From: JAGLSB01 sp023135955
Lineage (GTDB): Bacteria > Bacteroidota > Bacteroidia > Bacteroidales > GCA-2748055
Reading direction: 5' to 3'
NCBI GenBank assembly: GCA_030673645.1
Contig: DAOVIO010000058.1
Location: 1-20,799, forward strand
DNA length: 20,799 bases
Shown piece after piece: positions 8,575-16,533 of the stretch (positions are counted from its first letter, which is position 1; each line of letters begins with the position of its first letter). The notes under the pieces were generated by a model. That model had not been told where the DNA came from and did not search any database. It saw only the letters and a program-made list of their open reading frames with translations. A program made the position numbers and the translations under genes.

Positions 8575-10143
8575 TTACTTATTAGCTTCAGGTATTAATG
8601 ATATATAATCTATATTGAACCCATTATTCGATTGCACACCTTTTCCAAGGTATTCAAATTTTATAGTTACCTCACCGAATTCATCTATATTTTCCACCAA
8701 GAAATCTTTTGAGTTGAAACCGTTATCCGGGGCAAATCTTTCTCCGGTTACACTTATCACGGAATTTCTTAAATAGAAATTGTCAAATTCCCCTATTTTC
8801 TCATCGTTTACATATATTGCGTAAACACCTGATGGGCGGTAATTTGCACGCCATAATAACCTGTGTCTTCCAGGGAAGATGTTCTTGAATTTAAATTCAA
8901 CAGTATATTCTCCTGAAAAATTTGAGGGTAAGGGTACTACTACAGATGCGCCTTCAGAAGCAAAAATGGATGGTGAATATTGAGGGGTTACTATCTCTCC
9001 GGTCACTTTCACCTCGTCCTTCCAGGCATATAAAAATGAGCCTATAGAATCTATTAATTCCTCCCCTTCAATTTTGTTGGAGCCAAAAAATAATGAATCG
9101 GGAACCTCAAATTCCTTATAATTGTATACAACTCCGTTGCTGCATATATATTTTGATTCTGCATTAATATTTGCAGGTTCAATTTCTACAATTTCACCAC
9201 TAATGTTCACCAAATTGCCTGCTGATAATTCTTCGTAGCTTAAGCTATTTTTAAAAAATCCTATTTTTAGATAATTTGGAATAAGTACGCTATACTGCCA
9301 TTCAAGTGGTATGTCTTCATAAGTGCTTGATTCACCACCCAATTTCACAGCCATATTATTAAGGGCATTGCGGTACTGTTCATCGTTAAAGAAAATAAGA
9401 GAGGCATAATTATCCCGCGACTCAAGGCCTACGGGAAAGATTCTGTCTTCAAAATTGTTAACTGTGGTAAATATACTATCATATATAGTATTGCCATTTT
9501 CATCAAAGCCAACCGGTGTGCTTAAAGTTTTATCAAGGAAAACAGAGTCTGCTAACTTTATGTAATCTTTTAAAACGGGAATGAAGGTTGAAATATATTC
9601 AAATAAGTTCATTGATGGTAAAGAGAAGTTTTCAATTTCATAGAATTTACCATTGTTAAACAGAGGACTGCTGAAAGTAATATCATTTCCCTCAAATAAA
9701 AAATTTCCATTACTTTTCACAACACGGGCAAACTTGCCTGAAATTGTTTGCAAAAGCCTGCTATCTTCTACGTTGTTAACGAGGAAGATTGTAGGGGAAA
9801 TGAAATATGATAAAACCTTATCATCAATGATTATTGAATCGGGTGCCTTTGAAAAAGCATTATTATCAGGAATAAACAGTGTAAATTGCTGGTCTCCCCC
9901 GAATAATGTGTCAAGATTAAACTCCTCAACGTATCCTACGAATGTTGAATAATCATTTTCAAGCTTTACAGCTTCCCAAACATTCATTTCAATATCTGGA
10001 CTATCAGATTGATAATGCTCATCCCAGTCTTTCTGACATGATAAAATGAACGACATAATAAAAATCATAATAATCCCTGAAATTATCGAAGATATATGTC
10101 TTTTATTAGGTATCATCCTTTTCATTATATTAATTGTTTTCAT
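8575..10143 (-). CDS. FAS1-domain lipoprotein with C-terminal CBM6/35-like beta-sandwich (FAS1 C)
   Basis: This is a predicted surface lipoprotein of 522 residues. The signal peptide ends in FILSC with Cys36 lipidated; Met7 is an alternative start. Just after the Cys, QKDWDE resembles the acidic lipoprotein export signal of Bacteroidetes surface proteins. FAS1 module 1 (about 54-180) has the motif FTLFIPDNNAF. FAS1 module 2 (about 180-348) is divergent but keeps YSVLIPNYL near 285-292. The C-terminal part (about 375-522) is a beta-rich domain with FPGRHRLLWRAN, YAIYVNDEKIGEF and the ending FNIDYISLIP. The upstream gene has an equivalent domain, and the pattern resembles CBM6/CBM35-type modules. 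FAS1 domains usually mediate adhesion or protein contacts. In this operon position, just before SusC B, a surface glycan-binding role like that of SusE/F is inferred. An AAAGAG stretch a few bases before the ATG may serve as a ribosome binding site. The FAS1 call is firm; the sugar-binding call is tentative. Confidence 0.85.
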   Translation of the reverse strand: MKTINIMKRMIPNKRHISSIISGIIMIFIMSFILSCQKDWDEHYQSDSPDIEMNVWEAVKLENDYSTFVGYVEEFNLDTLFGGDQQFTLFIPDNNAFSKAPDSIIIDDKVLSYFISPTIFLVNNVEDSRLLQTISGKFARVVKSNGNFLFEGNDITFSSPLFNNGKFYEIENFSLPSMNLFEYISTFIPVLKDYIKLADSVFLDKTLSTPVGFDENGNTIYDSIFTTVNNFEDRIFPVGLESRDNYASLIFFNDEQYRNALNNMAVKLGGESSTYEDIPLEWQYSVLIPNYLKIGFFKNSLSYEELSAGNLVNISGEIVEIEPANINAESKYICSNGVVYNYKEFEVPDSLFFGSNKIEGEELIDSIGSFLYAWKDEVKVTGEIVTPQYSPSIFASEGASVVVPLPSNFSGEYTVEFKFKNIFPGRHRLLWRANYRPSGVYAIYVNDEKIGEFDNFYLRNSVISVTGERFAPDNGFNSKDFLVENIDEFGEVTIKFEYLGKGVQSNNGFNIDYISLIPEANK

Positions 10144-10166
10144 TCACTCTTTAATTAAATGATGGT

Positions 10167-11765
10167 CTATTGTACTGGTTCAAATCTAAGGTAATCCCAT
10201 TTGAGTGTTCCCGGTATCAACGAACTGACAGTTATAGTATGTTCGCTATAATTTAAAAATTCAACGGTTCCTATTAAAAACTTTTTATATGGATCGCCAC
10301 CCTTTGTAAGGTCAAAACTACTACCAAGCTTCTTACCATCAACATATACCCATATATTAGCATTTTGATTTGAATTAGCATCGGCTTGAATAATCATTTC
10401 CCATCTACCCGGAAGAACTTTGGGAATGGTGTATTCAATGGTAAAATTTCCCTTTATTTCAATGTAGTCGTCATTATTTGCCTTATCTGTGTCGTGTGCT
10501 TTTACGTACAATATTTCTTCAGGGCCAGTCCAGTGGAAATATTCAAAAGCATCTGAATCAACAAATGGATGAACTGCACGGATCTTCTTCAAAGCATTTA
10601 TATCATTTTCTTCGTAGAACTGAAATGTCCGTGTAGATCTCGAGGGTGTTTTGAGTTCAAGTATATCCCGTAACCTATGAATCGCTCCATTTTTAGAAAG
10701 AATATTACTTGCGTAATAATCTAACCTTCTGTATGTAATTGCTGTGGTGTCGCCATCATTAATTTCAAGAGTAATTGTGTCTTCTCCATAGTTTATCCTT
10801 ATATCGAGAGCTTGAGAAATTGATATTGGAATGAAGGCATAGGTGTTGTAATTCCTCGAGCCATCAAATTCATCTAAGAAATAACTGCCTTCGAGAATAT
10901 GATATGCTACAAACTGGTAAAATATATTCTCAGGGTCATCATAATCAAGACCGGGAGTACTGTACCTGTTAATTAAGTCATCAATTGTAAAAATACCTTT
11001 ACTGAAAAATAAAGAATCTGGTTCCACCAGGAGAGTGTAATAATTGTTTACCAGATTTCCAGTACTACTATTTCTGTACACGCCCAATGTGTCATTCAAT
11101 TTTGTGAGTTCCAAAGCTTGAACTATAATATTATTATCTCCGTTTTTTTTCAGCCAGTCAAAACTGGAATAGGCCACAGGCTCGAGAACCTCATTGATAA
11201 CATGAATTGTTCCATTGGATAATTCAAGGTTTGGCACAATAACAGGGGCAACATTGTTTATCTTATAGAAGCTTGTATCTAAATCTGAACTGAATCCAAT
11301 TGTAAGTAAGTCGCCGGAAGCCGTTGTGTCTGGTAAAGCTCCATACGGGAAATCGTTAGTATTAATCTCTTTATTTACAATGTGGTACCTACCCAAAAGA
11401 GATACGAAAAATTCATCTGCGAGTAAATCTTCAAAACTGTTGTATTCAGGTGAATGATTAATAAACCTTTCAAAGGCAGCATTAGTTGGGACAAAAACGG
11501 TATATCCGTCGTTGCCGAATGGATTATAGGCGCTTAAAGTAATATCAAGGTTTCCATAAACCAGCACCTCCCAAAACATAGAAAATTCATCATTATTCTC
11601 AATAAATTTAGAGATTGCGATGTAGCTTTCGTCAATGAAGCTTACTGGTTCTAATTCTCGCTCACAAGACATAATTATGAACAGTGTAATCAATGACAAA
11701 CTTACTTTTGTTAAAAATTTTGATTTAGTCATTGCATTAATATATATATGGTTAATATTCTTCAT
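10167..11765 (-). CDS. FAS1-domain lipoprotein with C-terminal CBM6/35-like beta-sandwich (FAS1 B)
   Basis: This is a 532-residue predicted outer-membrane lipoprotein. The lipobox is FIIMSC with Cys34. The ATG at 11765 lies one base after the SusD A stop; Met12 (bases 11730-11732) would give a shorter, more typical signal peptide. FAS1 module 1 (about 46-197) is well formed, with YTVFVPTNAAF, GRYHIV and GTIHVINEVLEP. FAS1 module 2 (about 203-372) has YTLLVEPDSLFF, FVAYHIL and NGAIHRLRDILE. The C-terminal domain (about 400-532) is a beta-sandwich with LPGRWEMIIQAD, IWVYVDGKKLG and an ending LKWDYLRFEP. It aligns by eye with the same region of the next gene and looks like a CBM6/35-type carbohydrate-binding fold. 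The gene sits between SusD A and FAS1 C and shares their domain order, so the two FAS1 genes probably arose by an old duplication. Function as a glycan-binding or complex-bridging surface protein is inference. Confidence 0.87.
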   Translation of the reverse strand: MKNINHIYINAMTKSKFLTKVSLSLITLFIIMSCERELEPVSFIDESYIAISKFIENNDEFSMFWEVLVYGNLDITLSAYNPFGNDGYTVFVPTNAAFERFINHSPEYNSFEDLLADEFFVSLLGRYHIVNKEINTNDFPYGALPDTTASGDLLTIGFSSDLDTSFYKINNVAPVIVPNLELSNGTIHVINEVLEPVAYSSFDWLKKNGDNNIIVQALELTKLNDTLGVYRNSSTGNLVNNYYTLLVEPDSLFFSKGIFTIDDLINRYSTPGLDYDDPENIFYQFVAYHILEGSYFLDEFDGSRNYNTYAFIPISISQALDIRINYGEDTITLEINDGDTTAITYRRLDYYASNILSKNGAIHRLRDILELKTPSRSTRTFQFYEENDINALKKIRAVHPFVDSDAFEYFHWTGPEEILYVKAHDTDKANNDDYIEIKGNFTIEYTIPKVLPGRWEMIIQADANSNQNANIWVYVDGKKLGSSFDLTKGGDPYKKFLIGTVEFLNYSEHTITVSSLIPGTLKWDYLRFEPVQ

Positions 11766-11766
11766 T

Positions 11767-13221
11767 CTATTTGGTAAAATCAGCGTAATAAGGATTCTGT
11801 ATTAGGTTCTTATTTCTTTCAAGCTCTACATCTTCAATTGGAAGATACCAGCCGTAAGGATTTGTGAGTTTAGATGCAAGCACTAGCTTTTGAGTCGATG
11901 GCACATTCTCTATCAGGATTTCAATTAATTCTGATTTCCTTGAATAATTATTTCTTCTGCCCATTCTAAGGAGGTCAAACCATCTTTTTCCTTCAAAGGC
12001 GAGCTCTATTGCTCTTTCCTGAAGAATCATGTCTTCAAAAGCATTTACAGTGTAAGGTGGAGAAAGAAGATCCGTTCTTACTCTTTCCCTGTTATTGTTA
12101 ACAATTTCAAGGGCTTCGTCAAAACGTGAAAGCTGGGATAAAGCCTCGGCTTTCATAAGAAGAAGATCCCCAAGACGATAAATTATCCAGTTACCGCTTT
12201 TTCTGTCGGAACTGGGCCTTAATGATTTACCATCAGCATAAGCACCGGAGTATTTCCAGATTTTCAAATTGGAGTTAATACTACCATTCCCCCTGTTTAA
12301 TTCTTTAGATATATCCAGAAGTTCTAATGCTTTTAAGCTTGCCAGGTAATAATTATCGTTGTAAGTTTCATCGTATAAACTATTATTTTGATTCAATGAG
12401 GCGTCAAATTGGAACTCAAAAATCCCTTCAAAAGAGTTTCCGGGGTAGAAAATTTCAAACCAACTTGATGATTGCATCAGAAAATAATCGTCTTTTTCAT
12501 CGACTTCAACAGCTTCAACAAATTTAATTACATCTTCATATTCAAAGTTCCAGAGACTGATATCGGCAAGCAGGGAATTAATCGCTGCTTTTGTCGCCCT
12601 CCCTTTATTTTCTTCAGGACTTCCATAATCTCCTGTTACAAACTGACGTGCTCTTAGTAAATCAGTCTTTATTATTCTGAGGATTGTCGTATCAGCGGAT
12701 TTTGGCAGAAAGAAATCTACATCATCAGATTCTGAGGGCTCCAAAACCAGTGGAACATCTTTAAAAGTCCTCACAAGATAGAAATAAGCAAGAGATCTTA
12801 TAAATAAGGCTTCAGCTTCTGTTCCCAGCATCTGGTATTCTGAATAAGTCTGGTCAATATCAAATATAATGGGATTATATTTAAGCACATTGTTCACATA
12901 ATTGATTATTTCATAGAAATCAGCCCAGTTTGTAAGATTGTTATTGGGATAAATATTCCCCTCCATTATATTTCTAAGGTAGGCAGGAGAATTGTCATCA
13001 ACAATCATATCGCCTCTTAATTCTCCAAGTTCAAATAAAATCTCGTCTAATTGAGCAAATGCCTGGTAAGCTCCCATGAGAGTGGCCTTCAGGTCCTCTT
13101 TTGTTTGCCAGTATTCGTTTCTTACCAATCCGTCGGGAGGTATTAATTCCAGCCAGTCGCTGCAGGAATTAACACTCAAAAGGGTAATTGTAGTTACTAT
13201 ATATAAAATAATTTTTTTCAT
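11767..13221 (-). CDS. SusD/RagB-family outer-membrane lipoprotein (SusD A)
   Basis: This is the surface lid that delivers glycan to SusC A. The lipoprotein signal is short and clean, with LLSVNSC and Cys20 lipidated, so the ATG at 13221 is well supported. The mature protein begins SDWLELIPPDG, as in many SusD proteins. The N-terminal part has GELRGD (66-71). A helical TPR-type core follows, including the conserved YRLGDLLLMKAEAL (348-361). The C-terminal signature QERAIELAFEGKRWFDLLR (401-419) is canonical. At 484 residues it has the usual SusD length. It lies 9 bases after SusC A, the standard SusC-then-SusD order, and its stop is one base from the FAS1 B start, so the two are probably translationally coupled. 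Family assignment is certain; the substrate cannot be read from sequence. Confidence 0.96.
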   Translation of the reverse strand: MKKIILYIVTTITLLSVNSCSDWLELIPPDGLVRNEYWQTKEDLKATLMGAYQAFAQLDEILFELGELRGDMIVDDNSPAYLRNIMEGNIYPNNNLTNWADFYEIINYVNNVLKYNPIIFDIDQTYSEYQMLGTEAEALFIRSLAYFYLVRTFKDVPLVLEPSESDDVDFFLPKSADTTILRIIKTDLLRARQFVTGDYGSPEENKGRATKAAINSLLADISLWNFEYEDVIKFVEAVEVDEKDDYFLMQSSSWFEIFYPGNSFEGIFEFQFDASLNQNNSLYDETYNDNYYLASLKALELLDISKELNRGNGSINSNLKIWKYSGAYADGKSLRPSSDRKSGNWIIYRLGDLLLMKAEALSQLSRFDEALEIVNNNRERVRTDLLSPPYTVNAFEDMILQERAIELAFEGKRWFDLLRMGRRNNYSRKSELIEILIENVPSTQKLVLASKLTNPYGWYLPIEDVELERNKNLIQNPYYADFTK

Positions 13222-13230
13222 AGCTGTTTA

Positions 13231-16200
13231 TTAAAATCCTATTGCTATACTAATTAAATATGATTTTGGAGAAGGAGTTCTGGCCTTATCAGTACCGAAC
13301 CAGAAAGGATCATCACCACTTTGAGATACTTCAGGATCCTGTCCGCTGTAATTTGTAAAGGTTAAGGCTCTTCTCATTGTAAATGCAAACTCCAGATTGC
13401 TTACTCCTAGTTTCTTAGCAGTCTTTTTCCCAAGTTTATAGGCAATTGTGGCATTGGTAAGTCTGAGGAAATCTCCATCTTCCACAAACCTGTCGGAACC
13501 AAGATTATTGGCAAGGTGGTCCAGATAAGCTCTTGGCGTAATACCTTCTTCGTCTTGTCCCTGAACTCTCCACCTGTACAATACCGCCTTACTCTGATTA
13601 TTCTTATCTAATGCGGCTTCAGTATTCATTGCAACCTCATTAACTATCTGGAATCCCATTCTGTATTGTGTTTGTGCGTTAATGCGGAAGTTTTTCCATG
13701 CTAAAACACTACCAAAGCCACCAATCACATCAGGATTTGAATCGCCAAGGTAAACGACATCATTAATATCTATTTTACCATCATGGTTGACATCTTCATA
13801 AATTGCATCTCCGCCTTTAAACGCATAGTCATCTTTATAAAAAAGGGGGATAGGGTTGCCATTTGGATCCTTTAAAATTTCTCCATCTTCATTTGTGGCT
13901 ATCACATCTTCATCAGATGGCCAAACACCAAGGTAATTGAATCCATAGAAAGAACCAATAGGCTCACCGATATTTGCCCTCCTTGGGAAAACACCGTTAC
14001 CAATTGACGTAGCAACTTCGTTATTAAAATTATCAGGAAATGAAATAAAGGTGTTGATATTCTGAGAAATATTAAAGTTTATATTCCATAGTAAACCATC
14101 TCTTTTTATCATGTTGACTTTAGTAAAAAATTCCCAGCCTTGGTTTTCCAGTTCACCCCCATTGAAATATTTCAGCCTTGTAAATCCCGATGATTTAGGA
14201 ATATTATAGTTTTTCCATAATAAGTCTGCGGTGGTTTTACTGTAAATATCTGCAGTAATTGTCACATTATTTCTGAACAATGATACATCAATACCATAGT
14301 TCCATGATGATACGGTTTGCCACTTTAATTCAGATAACTGAACCTGCTGAGGCACTATAATCTGGTTCGTGATATACTGGTTCGGATTTGCAGTATTAAA
14401 GATAGCATGTCTGTCGTATGCTCCTTTGGGTTCTTTACCCACCTGGCCATAAGAGATTCTGATTTTTCCGTCAGAAACAAATTTTAAATTCTTAATAAAA
14501 TCTTCCTCAGAGAACCTCCATCCGAATGACATACTGGGAAAATATGCCCATCTCTGGTTTTCTCCAAACTTGGAACTTCCATCAGCCCTTAAATTAAATG
14601 CTGCAATATATCTGTCTTTGTATTTATAATTAAGGCTTAACAATGATCCAATAGCTCTCAATTCAGAAGAGCCGGAAGTAATCGCTCCAACCACTGCATT
14701 TACTGAAGGGTCAGTTAAAGATACACTTGGACCGCGGTTATTTTTTAATGTGCTGTATTCTCCTGATCTCTGGTCGGTTTCCCACATAAGAATACCTGAA
14801 AAATTATGTTCATTTTTTAATCTTGGGATGAAGAAAAGTTGACTCCTTGTATTTATTTTGGTGTCAACAGAATTGGCTTCAAAGGCTTCGTTAACAATGT
14901 TTTCCAGCCAATCTGCCCCAATTGCACTATAAGGTAAAAAAGAAAATTTCTTCTCATTAAGATATTGGAATGAAATTGTTTCCTGGAACCTTAGCCATGG
15001 GAGGATATTATAGTTCAAAACAAAACTGTTCTGTACTAAATTTTCCTGTATATCATTGGAGGAAAGGTTAGCAACGGCTACAGGGTTAAAATATATATCA
15101 CCCATCCCCTGATAACTTTCAATTGGAGTGAAATAACTACCGGTTGGGTTGCCTTCAGAATCATACTCCCAAATACTCATATTAGGAGCTTTAAGGTATG
15201 CCATTTCCCGTATATTCACCTTTTCAGTAGAACCGTCATCGGCGAGATCAACACGAAACTCGTAATTATCCTCCTTTAAGTTGTTTGTATAGCTGAAATT
15301 TGTTGAAAATCTGAGTTTATCAGATATATTATAATCCAGATTAATCCTTGTAGAAATTCTTTTAAGTGAAGTGTTTAATGTGGTTCCTTCATTTTCCTGA
15401 TAGTTCATAGATGCGAAATATCTTGTTTTTTCCCCACCTCCTGAAACTTTAAAATACTGGTCGTTTATAAATCCATTCTGTGTAATAGCGTCAACCCAAT
15501 CTGTATTGGCGCTATAATTATAGAACTGATCGTAATCTCTGTCATAAGCAATTTCATCCGGTACAACAAAAACACCATGAGCATTATGCCACTCCTCAAG
15601 TTGCAACATAATATATTCATCACCATCCAGCATTGGAATAGGAGGAGGCTGAACACTTAAGGTAAATTTTGACTGGTAGCTAAATTGAGTTTTACCCTTT
15701 ACCCCTCTGAGAGTTTCAATTAATAATACTCCATCAGCACCCTTAGTTCCCCAAACAGCAGCAGATGCTGCATCTTTAAGAACTTCAATTGATTTGATAT
15801 CCTGAGGTGCAATGTTTACCAGATCACCAATATCTTCCTGATCGGCTGAACCAAAATCAAAATTAGGATCAATCCTGATATCCATTGTTATTCCATCAAC
15901 AACAATTAAAGGCTTTGCATTCCCAAGTGAGCCCAAGCCCCTGATTACAATTTGTGATCCACTACCGGGATTACCGGAATTTGATAATATATCCAGCCCT
16001 GAAATAAGTCCCTGCAATGCTTCCTCTGCAGATACTGCTCCAAGGTGCTGAGAATCAATCATATCAACTTTTACTCTCGAACTGGTTAGGTCTCGTTGTG
16101 AAACATTTGTAAGAGGGTCGGATGATGCATAAGCAACAACAACAATTTCTTCCAGATCAATAGATTCTGAAATAAGTTCAATATTCAAAACAGTTCTCCC

Positions 16201-16530
16201 GTTGAGTTCCAGTTCCTCAGTTTTGTACCCAATGCTACTAATCATAATTATAGCGTTTGGGTTTTTAACATTTATGGCAAAATTTCCATTAAAATCAGTT
16301 ATTGATCCTGAAATTATTCGCCTGTTTTCATCATATTCAATAACATTTGCACCTATTACAGGTTCATTGCTTTGATTTTCGGTAACAGTACCCCTTAATA
16401 CATATCCCTGTTGGGCATATATCCTGAGAGGGGCAATTACCAATATCAGAAGTAAGAGGATGACTGAGAAAGTTCTTTGTCTGCTTACTTTTGAATTCAT
16501 TTTTAATGATATAAAGGATGGCATTATCAT
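13231..16530 (-). CDS. SusC/RagA-family TonB-dependent outer-membrane transporter (SusC A)
   Basis: This is a TonB-dependent beta-barrel importer of 1099 residues. The ATG at 16530 gives an over-long basic leader; Met11 (bases 16498-16500) gives a tidier type I signal peptide ending in RIYAQ near residue 40. A carboxypeptidase-regulatory-like domain (about 43-122) is followed by a good TonB box, LEEIVVVAY (126-134). The plug (about 145-277) has IVIRGLGSLGNAKPLIVVDG and LKDAASAAVWGTKGADG. The barrel ends YLISIAIGF, with the terminal aromatic expected of an outer-membrane porin. A DVNHDGKIDINDVVYLG segment is typical of SusC barrels. The plug contains an acidic loop with DFGSADQEDIGDL before the LKD motif. 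The gene starts 3 bases after the FAS1 A stop and is followed by SusD A 9 bases later. This pair looks like a fully standard, energised SusC/SusD importer. Confidence 0.96.
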   Translation of the reverse strand: MIMPSFISLKMNSKVSRQRTFSVILLLLILVIAPLRIYAQQGYVLRGTVTENQSNEPVIGANVIEYDENRRIISGSITDFNGNFAINVKNPNAIIMISSIGYKTEELELNGRTVLNIELISESIDLEEIVVVAYASSDPLTNVSQRDLTSSRVKVDMIDSQHLGAVSAEEALQGLISGLDILSNSGNPGSGSQIVIRGLGSLGNAKPLIVVDGITMDIRIDPNFDFGSADQEDIGDLVNIAPQDIKSIEVLKDAASAAVWGTKGADGVLLIETLRGVKGKTQFSYQSKFTLSVQPPPIPMLDGDEYIMLQLEEWHNAHGVFVVPDEIAYDRDYDQFYNYSANTDWVDAITQNGFINDQYFKVSGGGEKTRYFASMNYQENEGTTLNTSLKRISTRINLDYNISDKLRFSTNFSYTNNLKEDNYEFRVDLADDGSTEKVNIREMAYLKAPNMSIWEYDSEGNPTGSYFTPIESYQGMGDIYFNPVAVANLSSNDIQENLVQNSFVLNYNILPWLRFQETISFQYLNEKKFSFLPYSAIGADWLENIVNEAFEANSVDTKINTRSQLFFIPRLKNEHNFSGILMWETDQRSGEYSTLKNNRGPSVSLTDPSVNAVVGAITSGSSELRAIGSLLSLNYKYKDRYIAAFNLRADGSSKFGENQRWAYFPSMSFGWRFSEEDFIKNLKFVSDGKIRISYGQVGKEPKGAYDRHAIFNTANPNQYITNQIIVPQQVQLSELKWQTVSSWNYGIDVSLFRNNVTITADIYSKTTADLLWKNYNIPKSSGFTRLKYFNGGELENQGWEFFTKVNMIKRDGLLWNINFNISQNINTFISFPDNFNNEVATSIGNGVFPRRANIGEPIGSFYGFNYLGVWPSDEDVIATNEDGEILKDPNGNPIPLFYKDDYAFKGGDAIYEDVNHDGKIDINDVVYLGDSNPDVIGGFGSVLAWKNFRINAQTQYRMGFQIVNEVAMNTEAALDKNNQSKAVLYRWRVQGQDEEGITPRAYLDHLANNLGSDRFVEDGDFLRLTNATIAYKLGKKTAKKLGVSNLEFAFTMRRALTFTNYSGQDPEVSQSGDDPFWFGTDKARTPSPKSYLISIAIGF

Positions 16531-16533
16531 ATC

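Noticed and set aside
5406..16530. Recent tandem duplication of a SusC/SusD unit
   Set aside because: The two SusC proteins match only at family motifs and the SusD proteins differ by about 140 residues, so any common origin is old.
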